A stretch of DNA of 64,000 bases from an uncultured Aliiroseovarius sp. Lineage in GTDB: Bacteria > Pseudomonadota > Alphaproteobacteria > Rhodobacterales > Rhodobacteraceae. Both the position numbers and the translations under genes were made by a program. Where the stretch lies: positions 62,001-126,000 of the forward strand of contig NZ_CANMFT010000002.1 of NCBI RefSeq assembly GCF_947497285.1. The letters are read 5' to 3'. How positions within the stretch are numbered: the stretch's first letter is position 1; each line of letters starts with the position of its first letter. Shown here piece by piece: positions 28,579-36,610 of this stretch. A model generated the notes under the pieces. That model ran no database searches and was not told where the DNA came from. It saw only the letters and a list, made by a program, of their open reading frames with translations.

Positions 28579-29658
28579 TCATACGGATTTGAAATGCTTA
28601 GATAATTTCAATCCCTGCCCCTGATAGTTCGATTTGATATCTTCCCCATAAAGGGCGCTCGGCCGGTCCGACATCTTCTCATAGACCAGCCGTCCAACAA
28701 CCTGTCCGTGTTCCAGCACAAATGGCGCTTCGTGACAGCGCACTTCAAGCACGCCGCGCGACCCTGAGCCACCCGCGGCGTCATAGCCAAAGCCCGGATC
28801 GAAGAAGCCTGCATAATGGACGCGAAACTCGCCGACCATGGCAAGGTAAGGGGCCATTTCGGCGGCGCAATCGGGTGGGATTGCGATGGCTTCACGGCTG
28901 ACCAGAATATAAAACGCACCGGGGTCCAGGATGATGCGTCCCTCGGTGGTGTGCACCTCTTCCCAATAGTCTGCCGGGTCGTAATGGGCGAGCTTTGACA
29001 GATCAACCACGCCGGTGTGCCGTTTGGCGCGGTAACCGACCAGATCGCCCGAGCGCGGTTTCAGATCGACCGAAAACCCCAACCCGTCGGAAATTACCGG
29101 ATCGCCCGACACGATCGGTGTGCGGGCATGAACCGCGAGCAGTTCGTCATCCGTCAAGATCGTTTTGCCCTGCCGAAAGATGATTTGGTTCAGCAATTGC
29201 CCCGGCTGCACGACGACGGAGAAGCTTTGGGGGCAAAGCTCGGCATATAAGGGACCGTCATAGCCTTCGGGCACACGGTCAAACTCGATCCCCTGATCGG
29301 TGATCACGCGGGTCATCAGGTCCACCCTGCCAATCGAGCTTTTGGCGCTGGCGGCGGCGGTCATGCCCTGGGGCAGCTGCAGGCGCTCCATCAACGGGAC
29401 GACATAGACGCAGCCTTTCTCCAGAACGGCACCACCGGTTAGCGTGACCTCGTGCATGGTTAACTGGTCCAGGCGCTGGGTCACGGTGGACCCCTTGCCG
29501 GGCAAGAACGAGGCGCGCACACGATAGGCGATGTCACCCAGACGCAGATCAAGCGATGCGGGTTGAATCTGTTCGTTCAGGATCGGGGACGAGGCCGCGA
29601 TTGCGCCGCCCACGACCATCTGCTTGATCTGGTGGTCTGCCAAAACGCCGGTTTTCAT
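28579..29658 (-). CDS. Long-form 2'-deoxycytidine 5'-triphosphate deaminase
   Basis: A 359-residue dCTP deaminase, about twice the length of E. coli Dcd; it appears to contain two dUTPase-type folds in tandem. First half: QIQPASLDLRLGDIAYRVR, AASAKSSIGRVDLMTRVITD. Second half: GFSVDLKPRSGDLVGYRAK and the PGFGYDAAGGSGSRGVLEVR barrel end. It makes dUTP for dTMP synthesis. The ATG at 29658 is preferred to 29664, because GGGGAGG abuts the first ATG and is well spaced only for the second. Confidence 0.88.
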   Translation of the reverse strand: MKTGVLADHQIKQMVVGGAIAASSPILNEQIQPASLDLRLGDIAYRVRASFLPGKGSTVTQRLDQLTMHEVTLTGGAVLEKGCVYVVPLMERLQLPQGMTAAASAKSSIGRVDLMTRVITDQGIEFDRVPEGYDGPLYAELCPQSFSVVVQPGQLLNQIIFRQGKTILTDDELLAVHARTPIVSGDPVISDGLGFSVDLKPRSGDLVGYRAKRHTGVVDLSKLAHYDPADYWEEVHTTEGRIILDPGAFYILVSREAIAIPPDCAAEMAPYLAMVGEFRVHYAGFFDPGFGYDAAGGSGSRGVLEVRCHEAPFVLEHGQVVGRLVYEKMSDRPSALYGEDIKSNYQGQGLKLSKHFKSV

Positions 29659-29691
29659 GCCCATCCTCCCCTTGATCCTGATCGCGGATAC

Positions 29692-29719
29692 AAAAACACC
29701 CGCCCGAAAGTCGGGCGGG
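29692..29719 (-). terminator. Terminator after tRNA-Pro
   Basis: CCCGCCCGA (29699-29707) pairs with TCGGGCGGG (29711-29719) around AAG. Read on the minus strand it is followed by T residues (from 29697 down). Confidence 0.8.
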
Positions 29720-29731
29720 CGGTTTTGAATT

Positions 29732-29808
29732 TGGTCGGGCTAGCAGGACTCGAACCTGCGACCTTCCGTCCCCCAGACGGACGCGCTACCAGGCTGCGCC
29801 ATAGCCCG
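29732..29808 (-). tRNA. tRNA-Pro (anticodon GGG)
   Basis: A 77-base cloverleaf with encoded CCA. Acceptor CGGGCTA/TAGCCCG, D-stem GCGC/GCGC, anticodon stem TCCGT/ACGGA with loop CTGGGGG (anticodon GGG), and T-loop TTCGAGT. Discriminator A. Confidence 0.96.
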
Positions 29809-29819
29809 ACTGGAGACCT

Positions 29820-29847
29820 TACATAGTGATTTTCGCAGGCAGGGCAA
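29820..29847 (-). promoter_or_regulatory. Promoter of tRNA-Pro
   Basis: On the minus strand TTGCCC (29842-29847) and TATGTA (29820-29825) are 16 bp apart; transcription would begin a few bases before the tRNA 5' end at 29808. Confidence 0.6.
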
Positions 29848-29922
29848 GCGGGAAACGGCAGGAAAGTCATGTTTCGCCTGTCCTTTTTCGGGGCGCGACA
29901 AAGCGGGGGCCGCAAGCGCTGC

Positions 29923-30879
29923 CTATGGCTGGCGCCCACGCGCCTGACGCATCTGTGCGGCCAGCGTCTCAAGGCGATCAGCAAGTGCCTGCACCGCTGC
30001 AATATGCGCGTCGGTGCCATTGGTCCGCGCTTTACGCAGGGACACGGCAAGGATCGGGGCGTCTGCGATGGCATCCTCATCCGACGGATCATCAGGGATA
30101 TGCGTGATGTCGGGCAGGGCAGGGCCGCTGGGTGCCGCATCAGCCGAGGGGGGCGATTCGGCTGAAGCTGTTGGGTCGACTGCAACGTCAGAAGCGGTGG
30201 GGCCTTCTGGCGTTTCGACTGCGGGAACAGGGTCAGAGGTCACATCATCTGGTGCAGACGCTGCCGTTTCTGCGTCAATTCGCTGGCTGATGTCGTGCTG
30301 GTCACCGGCGGTCGTCGCAGCCTCAGCGGCGACCTCTGACGGGGCGTCAGGTGCTGTGTCAGGCTTGGTGTCAGACGTGTCCACGTGCTCTGCGGCTTTC
30401 GATGCGTCAACATGTTCGGCTTTTGTCGTGTCCTGCATGGGCATGTCAGGCTCGACGTCGGTCTCGACGATCTCGGCATCCTCGACCAAATCGGCCTCAG
30501 CGCGTTCGCGCGGCTCTTTGGGCACCTCGGACGTTGTGTCGGTGGATTGCACGTCAAGCGGCACCACATTTGAGGGCGTCACATCGCGCATATCGTCGCT
30601 GTCCAGTGATGGCGACATGGCGGCCACGTGTTTGGCGCCTTCTTCGCGCAAAAGCTTCTGCACACCGCGTATGGTCATGCCATCTTCGTGCAGAAGTTTG
30701 CGAATGCCGCCCAAGAGCTCCATGTCCGACGGACGATAGTAGCGACGGCCACCCGCCCGTTTAACCGGTTTGACCTGACTGAACCGACTTTCCCAGAACC
30801 GCAGAACATGGGTCGGCACGCCCAACCATTCGGCCACCTCGCTGATGGTGCGAAAGGCGTCAGGAGACTTCTTTTCCAT
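29923..30879 (-). CDS. MerR family regulator with long acidic tail
   Basis: A 318-residue protein. Residues 8-75 form a MerR winged-helix domain ([25 protein letters not shown], then [17 protein letters not shown]; landmarks only). The remaining 230 residues are low-complexity, rich in Asp, Glu, Thr, Ala, Pro and Val, ending in a short Arg-rich helix ([16 protein letters not shown]). No effector Cys cluster is visible. It lies 65 bp downstream of ihfA on the same strand, an association I recall across Rhodobacterales. The target is unknown. Confidence 0.85.
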   Translation of the reverse strand: MEKKSPDAFRTISEVAEWLGVPTHVLRFWESRFSQVKPVKRAGGRRYYRPSDMELLGGIRKLLHEDGMTIRGVQKLLREEGAKHVAAMSPSLDSDDMRDVTPSNVVPLDVQSTDTTSEVPKEPRERAEADLVEDAEIVETDVEPDMPMQDTTKAEHVDASKAAEHVDTSDTKPDTAPDAPSEVAAEAATTAGDQHDISQRIDAETAASAPDDVTSDPVPAVETPEGPTASDVAVDPTASAESPPSADAAPSGPALPDITHIPDDPSDEDAIADAPILAVSLRKARTNGTDAHIAAVQALADRLETLAAQMRQARGRQP

Positions 30880-30944
30880 GCTCAGACCTGTCCGTTCTAC
30901 TGGTTATCAAATGGCGTGACCCGCACACAGCCCCACGCGCAGGA

Positions 30945-31247
30945 TCAGCGTTTGTTGCCGTCTGCGACCCGGTCTTTCATAAGGTGCGACGGGCGGAAGG
31001 TCAGCACACGACGCGGCAAGATCGGCACTTCTTCGCCGGTTTTTGGGTTGCGCCCGACGCGCGCGGCTTTGTCTCGGACGGAAAAGGTGCCGAAGGACGA
31101 GATTTTGACGCTTTCGCCGTCGACAAGAGAATCGGAGATGTGGCCCAGAACGGTTTCGACAAGCTGCGCGCTTTCGTTGCGCGATAAGCCCACTTCGCGG
31201 AACACCGCCTCGCTCAGATCCATCCTGGTCAAAGTCTTTTCACTCAT
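30945..31247 (-). CDS. ihfA: Integration host factor subunit alpha
   Basis: A 100-residue DNA-bending protein of the HU/IHF family. [52 protein letters not shown] (contains the beta-arm Pro) and [14 protein letters not shown] identify the alpha subunit. It acts with IHF-beta in nucleoid organisation, recombination and promoter architecture. Downstream of fabH in the rpmF-plsX-fabH-ihfA run. Confidence 0.96.
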   Translation of the reverse strand: MSEKTLTRMDLSEAVFREVGLSRNESAQLVETVLGHISDSLVDGESVKISSFGTFSVRDKAARVGRNPKTGEEVPILPRRVLTFRPSHLMKDRVADGNKR

Positions 31248-31356
31248 GCTGTCCCCCTGAAATGATTTCCGGAAGCATGGGAGGTTTGAATTTCCGAGTC
31301 AATATCAATGACTTGTTCTGTTGGTCTGCCCCGGTCGTTCAGGCCAAGGCCACGGC

Positions 31357-32331
31357 CTACCAGCGAAGGACCACAGCCCCCCACGCCAAACCACCCCCGA
31401 TTGCCTCGGTGACCAGAATGTCGCCCTGCTTAATCTTGCCCTCGGCCTGTGCGACCGACAAGGCCAGCGGGATCGACGCGGCCGAGGTGTTGCCATGATC
31501 TTGAAGCGTGACGACCACCCGATCCATCGGCACACCCATTTTCTTGGCGGTGCCCTGAATGATGCGGATATTGGCCTGATGGGGCACGATCCAGTCAACA
31601 TCTTCATCGGTCAGGCCGACCTTGGTCAGCGCAGTTTCAGCGGTTTCGGTAAGCTTTCCAACGGCTTGGCGGAATAGGGGGTTGCCTTGCATGCGCAAAT
31701 GGCCCGATGTCTGCGTGGTCGACACACCGCCATCGACATAGAGCATGTCGCGCATCCGCCCATCTGAATTGAGGTCCGCCGACAAGATGCCACGGTCCGT
31801 GGTGTCGCCTTTGCCGTCTTGCGCCTCAAGCACCAGTGCGCCGGCGCCATCACCGAACAGCACGCAGGTGGCGCGGTCGGTCATGTCGAGGATCCGCGAG
31901 AACGTCTCGGCGCCGATCACGAGCACACGATCAGCCTGTCCCGCCATAATCAGCGCGTTCGCATTGGTCAGCGCAAAAACGAAGCCTGCACAGACGGCTT
32001 GCACATCAAAACCGAAGCCACGTGTCATGCCCAGTTCGTTTTGAACCATGGTCGCAACAGATGGAAAGGTCAGGTCAGGGGTCGAGGTCGCCAGAATGAT
32101 CGCGTCGATATCGTCCACCACCAACCCCGCATTGGACAGTGCGGCGCGGGCGGCATGGGCTGCCATTTGCGAGGTGGTTTCCCCCTCGGCGGCAAAGTGG
32201 CGCCGTTCGATGCCAGAGCGGGTGCGAATCCATTCGTCCGTGGTGTCCACGATGTCTTCGAAAAAAGAATTCGGGACAACGCGTTCAGGCAGATAGTGCC
32301 CGACGCCTTTGACCACGGCGCGTCTTATCAT
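31357..32331 (-). CDS. fabH: Beta-ketoacyl-ACP synthase III
   Basis: A 324-residue thiolase-fold enzyme that starts fatty-acid synthesis by condensing acetyl-CoA with malonyl-ACP. The catalytic triad is visible: Cys114 (QAVCAGF), His251 (VPHQANIRI) and Asn281 (HGNTSAAS). The start overlaps plsX by 4 bp, so initiation of fatty-acid and phospholipid synthesis is co-translated. Confidence 0.97.
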   Translation of the reverse strand: MIRRAVVKGVGHYLPERVVPNSFFEDIVDTTDEWIRTRSGIERRHFAAEGETTSQMAAHAARAALSNAGLVVDDIDAIILATSTPDLTFPSVATMVQNELGMTRGFGFDVQAVCAGFVFALTNANALIMAGQADRVLVIGAETFSRILDMTDRATCVLFGDGAGALVLEAQDGKGDTTDRGILSADLNSDGRMRDMLYVDGGVSTTQTSGHLRMQGNPLFRQAVGKLTETAETALTKVGLTDEDVDWIVPHQANIRIIQGTAKKMGVPMDRVVVTLQDHGNTSAASIPLALSVAQAEGKIKQGDILVTEAIGGGLAWGAVVLRW

Positions 32332-33416
32332 TCTTGCTGCTCACCTTGCCGGCTTTCCGTAGCGACATCTTGGCGTGATGCGTCCCCGGATGCAACCCGA
32401 GCTGCGAGCTTCTGGTTGAAACCGCTTTTGCCCAGTTGAAAGGCCAGCCGGACCGCTGCGGAAATACCTGTGGCATCTGCTGATCCGTGGCTTTTCACAA
32501 CCGTCCCGTTCAGGCCTAGGAACACACCGCCATTGTTGCGGCTGGGGTCCACGCGCTGGCCCATACGCTTCAGCGGTCCCATTGCCAGAACGGCGGCGAT
32601 CTTGGAGAAGATCGTGGCGCCGAACGCCTCGCGCAACAGACCGGAAATCAGTTTGGCTGTGCCTTCGCCGGTTTTCAGGGCGACATTTCCGGTGAACCCG
32701 TCGGTGACGATCACATCGACGCGATCCGACGGAAGATCAACCCCTTCAATGAAGCCGACAAAGTCGATTTGCGCGCCATCTGCGGCATTCGAGATCAGCT
32801 CATGCGCCGCCTTCAATTCGCTGCGGCCTTTGTGTTCTTCGGTCCCGACATTCAACAACCCGACGCGGGGGCGGTTGATGCCCAGCCCGTTGCGCGCATA
32901 GGACGCGCCCATCATGGCATATTGCAGCAGGTCGTTTTCATCGGCGCGCACATCGGCACCCACATCCAGCATCACGTTGAACCCGGACGGGTTGTGCGAC
33001 GGCCAGAGGCAGGCGATGGCGGGGCGGTTGATGCCGGGCAGCTTGCGCAGGCGCACCATCGACAACAGCATCAGCGCACCGGTGTTGCCGCAGCTGACCG
33101 CCACATCGGCGTCGCCGTCGCGCACCGCCTCGATTGCCGACCACATAGAGGTCTTCTGACCGTTGCGCATCACATGGCTGGGTTTGTCATCCATCGTGAC
33201 GACTTCGTCGGCGTGACGCACTTCGCACACCTCGGACAGGCCCTTGGTGCGGGCGATCAGTTGGTCAAGTTCTGACTTGTTGCCGTGCAGGATGAACCCG
33301 ATATCCGGGTTCTTGTCCGCAGACAGCGCAAGACCGGCAACAACGGCTGCCGGTCCAAGATCTCCGCCCATGGCGTCGACCGATACGATTGTGCGTTTGG
33401 GGGCGTCCATTGTCAT
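32328..33416 (-). CDS. plsX: Phosphate acyltransferase PlsX
   Basis: A 362-residue enzyme that makes acyl-phosphate from acyl-ACP for PlsY in phospholipid synthesis. [39 protein letters not shown] and [16 protein letters not shown] are family marks. It sits between rpmF and fabH. The extra C-terminal 20 residues are polar and variable. Confidence 0.97.
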   Translation of the reverse strand: MTMDAPKRTIVSVDAMGGDLGPAAVVAGLALSADKNPDIGFILHGNKSELDQLIARTKGLSEVCEVRHADEVVTMDDKPSHVMRNGQKTSMWSAIEAVRDGDADVAVSCGNTGALMLLSMVRLRKLPGINRPAIACLWPSHNPSGFNVMLDVGADVRADENDLLQYAMMGASYARNGLGINRPRVGLLNVGTEEHKGRSELKAAHELISNAADGAQIDFVGFIEGVDLPSDRVDVIVTDGFTGNVALKTGEGTAKLISGLLREAFGATIFSKIAAVLAMGPLKRMGQRVDPSRNNGGVFLGLNGTVVKSHGSADATGISAAVRLAFQLGKSGFNQKLAARVASGDASRQDVATESRQGEQQE

Positions 33417-33472
33417 TCTTCATCCCATGCTCGGGGATTTTCTGACACGACCACCCGCGTCGGGCAAGAGCC

Positions 33473-33682
33473 TTACGCCGCGTCTTCGTCGTCAAACTCG
33501 ACTTCGTCGGCAATTGCGACCACTTCACGGTCGTCATAATGGCCGCACGAAGGGCACACGTGGTGAGGGCGCTTCAGCTCGCCGCAGTTCGAACATTCGT
33601 TCGGGTTTGCAGCAACCAGAGCGTCATGTGCACGACGGTTGTTGCGACGCGACTTTGATACTTTGTTCTGTTGGACAGCCAT
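33473..33682 (-). CDS. rpmF: 50S ribosomal protein L32
   Basis: A 69-residue ribosomal protein. It starts [21 protein letters not shown] and has the zinc ribbon Cys pairs ECSNCGEL and [10 protein letters not shown]. The acidic tail ([10 protein letters not shown]) is of the kind seen in Rhodobacterales. The ATG at 33682 matches all family members; the frame's upstream extension to 33901 is rejected. It starts the rpmF-plsX-fabH run. Confidence 0.97.
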   Translation of the reverse strand: MAVQQNKVSKSRRNNRRAHDALVAANPNECSNCGELKRPHHVCPSCGHYDDREVVAIADEVEFDDEDAA

Positions 33683-33952
33683 CGTCTCAACCTTTGGAAT
33701 TCGGGGGCATAGAGCCCGGTGTATTTCTGGGGCGGGATCGCCCGGTGTTCTCAAGTCATTCCTGAGTCTCGGCGCCTCATACGCTCTTTGCGGTGCGCTG
33801 TCCAACCCATCTTGTGGAAGAAGGCGGGAAAATACTGGGATTCGCTCGCGGCGCAAGGGGGTAATTGCACCGAATTCGGCAGATTTCCGTCGTTTTTGCA
33901 CGCTTATCGGTGAATACCCCGGATCTGCGTCACAATTAGGCGCTTTGGCACC

Positions 33953-34576
33953 CTATGCAGCCCCACCTTCACCACCTTCGCCATCATCGCTGTCGCTGTT
34001 GTCACCGAATTTGTCGCGCAAGGCGGCCAGCCCGGCAAACGGTTTGGCATCTTCGTCGGTCATCGGTTTGGCGTCAGGTTCGGTAAAGATCAGCTCTCCC
34101 GTCTGTGCACCCTCGGCGCGGGGGTATTGCGGCAGCGCAAGCGCAAGCGCCTCGATCATCACCTGTCCCAGATCGATCACCTCGGTCAGCGGTTCGGTGC
34201 TGACATCCCCAGCCATCTCGACCTCGGATAAGGTGGTGTCCGTTTCGGGCATGTTCTGCAGCCAGCGCAGATCGACAGTGTCTTCCAGCCGCGTGGTGAC
34301 AGGTGCCAACGTGACGACACAGTCCTGAACGACGGTGGCGCCAAGCTGCGCCTGCATCTGCCAGTCACGCTTGCCCAAAGGACGCAACGCGCCCGTGAAG
34401 CGCAGTTTGCGCAGCCCGGTCAGACCCAGATAGGCAGCGATTGCGTCGCAGTCCTGTGCGGACGGCACCAGTTCGAAAGATGTCGGCGCACTGGTGGAAA
34501 GCGCAGCAGGCCGCACCGGATGGGTATAGGGCAGGGCGTCCGAAAGGGGGTCCGCGCCATTGGGTGTCTCAGTCAT
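33953..34576 (-). CDS. DUF177 (YceD) domain protein
   Basis: A 207-residue protein of the DUF177 family, thought to act in 23S rRNA/50S accumulation or its control. ALRPLGKRDWQMQAQLGATVVQDCVVTLAPV carries the central Cys region, and the EVIDLGQVMIEALALALPQYPRAEG segment is the family signature (landmarks only). It lies upstream of rpmF on the same strand with a 270-bp gap in which I see no other gene. Confidence 0.87.
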   Translation of the reverse strand: MTETPNGADPLSDALPYTHPVRPAALSTSAPTSFELVPSAQDCDAIAAYLGLTGLRKLRFTGALRPLGKRDWQMQAQLGATVVQDCVVTLAPVTTRLEDTVDLRWLQNMPETDTTLSEVEMAGDVSTEPLTEVIDLGQVMIEALALALPQYPRAEGAQTGELIFTEPDAKPMTDEDAKPFAGLAALRDKFGDNSDSDDGEGGEGGAA

Positions 34577-34725
34577 CTTGCGTCTCCGCGTCCTGTGGTG
34601 GATATTCCGACCGGGGTCGGGACATCCAAGAGGGTGTCACGTGCCGGGTGATCGTTTCTTGAACCAGCGGCGATCCTAGGCTAAGCCGATACCCAAGAGC
34701 GAGTAGCTAAGGCAAGGGGGGCGGC

Positions 34726-35199
34726 ATGTCTAATCTGCACCAGATAGGCAAAAACATCAGCAAGGCAGTCACTGCATTGCTGCTGGTTGCAGTCGTAAGC
34801 GGCTGTTCTGCAACCTTTCGCAACCATGGCTACATGCCACCGAACGAGGATGTCGATCTGATCGTGGTCGGCAAGGACACCCGCGAGACGGTTGCGGCCG
34901 CCATCGGCAAACCGGGCACGGCGGGGCTGTTGGCTGACAGTGGCTATTACTATGTGCGCTCGCGGTTCAAGCACTACCTCTATAACGCACCGCAAGAAAT
35001 TGACCGCGAAGTGCTTGCGGTCTCGTTCACCGAAAAGGGCGTCGTTGAAAACATCGAGCGGTTTGGCCTGGAAGACGGGCGGGTCGTAGTGCTTGAGCGT
35101 CGCGTGACAGACAGCAACATCAAAGGCGTTGGGTTCCTGCGCCAGCTGTTCGGGTCGATCGGACGCATCGACGTGGCAGAGCAGTTGACCGGGCGCTAG
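34726..35199 (+). CDS. bamE: Outer membrane assembly lipoprotein BamE-like
   Basis: A 157-residue lipoprotein with an N-terminal signal ending in a lipobox (VVSGC, Cys about residue 27). The SmpA/OmlA domain follows: RETVAAAIGKPGTAGLLADSGYYYV (landmark) and later ERFGLEDGRVVVLERRVT. It is a small subunit of the BAM complex that folds outer-membrane beta-barrels. GGGGGGCGGC precedes the ATG. It is divergent from the DUF177 gene. Confidence 0.9.
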   Translation: MSNLHQIGKNISKAVTALLLVAVVSGCSATFRNHGYMPPNEDVDLIVVGKDTRETVAAAIGKPGTAGLLADSGYYYVRSRFKHYLYNAPQEIDREVLAVSFTEKGVVENIERFGLEDGRVVVLERRVTDSNIKGVGFLRQLFGSIGRIDVAEQLTGR

Positions 35200-35218
35200 A
35201 CGCCCGGCCAGAATTGCC

Positions 35219-35275
35219 AACGAATAGAAACGAATAGATAAAGCGCGGGGCTGTCACGGCCGCCGCGCCTTTTTC
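35219..35275 (+). terminator. Tandem repeat and terminator after bamE
   Basis: AACGAATAGA occurs twice head to tail (35219-35238). Then GCGCGG (35243-35248) pairs with CCGCGC (35263-35268), followed by T residues. It lies between the convergent bamE and msrB genes. Confidence 0.6.
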
Positions 35276-35298
35276 GTTTGCCAACCTTCAAGAGGGCG

Positions 35299-35715
35299 TC
35301 AGGCGTCCGTGTCGTCGGTGGCCTGATCCGGTTCGAAATCCAGCGCAACCCCGTTGATGCAATACCGCAAGCCGGTCGGGCCGGGGCCGTCGGGAAAAAC
35401 ATGCCCCAAATGGGCGTCGCAATTGGCGCACAGCACCTCGGTGCGGCGCATGCCGTGGCTGGTATCGACCTTTTCCGCCACTGGGGCGGTGTCGCGCGGG
35501 GCAGAAAAAGCGGGCCAGCCGCAGCCGCTTTCAAACTTCTCGGCCTTGTCGAACAGGGGTTCACCACAGCATGTGCAGCGAAAGACGCCGTCGCCTTCGG
35601 GAAATCCGGGATGCGAAAAGGCGCGTTCGGTCGCCGCATTACGGGTCACTTGAAAAGTAAGCTCGTCGCCAAGTGCGTCGCGCCATTCCGCTTCGGTTTT
35701 CTTGATCTTCGCCAT
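35299..35715 (-). CDS. msrB: Peptide-methionine (R)-S-oxide reductase MsrB
   Basis: A 138-residue enzyme that reduces Met-R-sulfoxide in oxidised proteins. Two zinc-binding CxxC pairs (CTCCGE and CANCDAHLGHVF) and the catalytic Cys in RYCINGVALDF are present. The length matches single-domain MsrB, without a fused MsrA. AGGAGG precedes the ATG (minus strand, just above 35715). Confidence 0.96.
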   Translation of the reverse strand: MAKIKKTEAEWRDALGDELTFQVTRNAATERAFSHPGFPEGDGVFRCTCCGEPLFDKAEKFESGCGWPAFSAPRDTAPVAEKVDTSHGMRRTEVLCANCDAHLGHVFPDGPGPTGLRYCINGVALDFEPDQATDDTDA

Positions 35716-35832
35716 AAGGCCTCCTTTTCTATCCGGTCAGGAACAACATCATCCAGTTGCACCTTGCGGCGGTCGTGTGCCGCAGACATATTTAGGAACG
35801 AAAGCGCGTTGCGCCAAGGGCGGAGAGCCTTG

Positions 35833-36579
35833 ATGCCGAGTATGTGTAAAGCCCGATACAGGGCAAGGTTTGCCGATGACGCCCGTGATCTGCGTGCCGC
35901 GCAAGCCTTGCGCCACCGTTGCTTTCGCAAAGGCAACGGGGTCGACAGCGACCGTTTCGATGACCTGTGCCGACATGTGTTGGTCGATGATGCCACGTCA
36001 GGGCAGCTTGCCGCCTGTTTCCGGTTGTTCCCATTGGCGGAAGGGCACCAGATCCATGACAGCTACTCTGCGCAGTTCTATGACCTGACGGCACTTGGCC
36101 AGCTCAAGGCCCCGATGGTCGAGGTCGGCCGGTTCTGCATCGACCCAGAGGCCAAGGATGGGGTCGAGGCGCTGCGCGTCGCGTGGGGATCAATAGCGCG
36201 GTATGTGGACGAGCAGGGGATTGCAATGCTGTTCGGTTGTTCCACGTTTCATGGCACCGACCCGATCCAATACCGCGACGCCTTCGCGGTCTTGCACGAC
36301 CGGCATATGGCGCCCAAGCGCTGGCGGCCTCGCATCAAGGCCCCGCACGTTATCCGATTCTCGCAAGATACAGACCATGTGCCGGATCTGAAACGCGCCG
36401 CGCAAACAATGCCGCCGCTTCTGCGGTCGTATCTGGTGATGGGGGGCGGCGTGTCGGACCATGCTGTGGTTGATCGCGATCTGGACACGCTGCATGTGTT
36501 CACCGGCGTCGAGGTGAACGCGGTGCCGCCGGCGCGGGCACGCCTGTTGCGCGCGCTTGCAGGCGCGCAGGCTGGTTGA
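35833..36579 (+). CDS. olsB: L-ornithine N(alpha)-acyltransferase OlsB
   Basis: A 248-residue GNAT-fold protein of the OlsB family, which N-acylates ornithine with 3-hydroxyacyl-ACP to make lyso-ornithine lipid. Marks: ALRHRCFRKGNGVDSDRFDDLCRHVLV, MVEVGRFCIDPEAKDG, LFGCSTFHGTDP and ending LRSYLVMGGGVSDHAVVDRDLDTLHVFTGV (landmarks). CGGAGAG at 35821-35827 supports ATG 35833. The acyltransferase OlsA, often next to it, is absent here. Much longer frame upstream to 35278 is antisense to msrB and rejected. Confidence 0.88.
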   Translation: MPSMCKARYRARFADDARDLRAAQALRHRCFRKGNGVDSDRFDDLCRHVLVDDATSGQLAACFRLFPLAEGHQIHDSYSAQFYDLTALGQLKAPMVEVGRFCIDPEAKDGVEALRVAWGSIARYVDEQGIAMLFGCSTFHGTDPIQYRDAFAVLHDRHMAPKRWRPRIKAPHVIRFSQDTDHVPDLKRAAQTMPPLLRSYLVMGGGVSDHAVVDRDLDTLHVFTGVEVNAVPPARARLLRALAGAQAG

Positions 36580-36593
36580 CGTCATGGCGTCAA
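36576..36593. repeat. Inverted repeat TTGACG-N6-CGTCAA at the olsB stop
   Basis: Six-base perfect arms at 36576-36581 and 36588-36593 span the olsB stop codon, 18 bp before the ABC-F gene start. It may be an operator or mRNA hairpin. Confidence 0.35.
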
Positions 36594-36610
36594 TTGCCTA
36601 ACCCGGCGCC

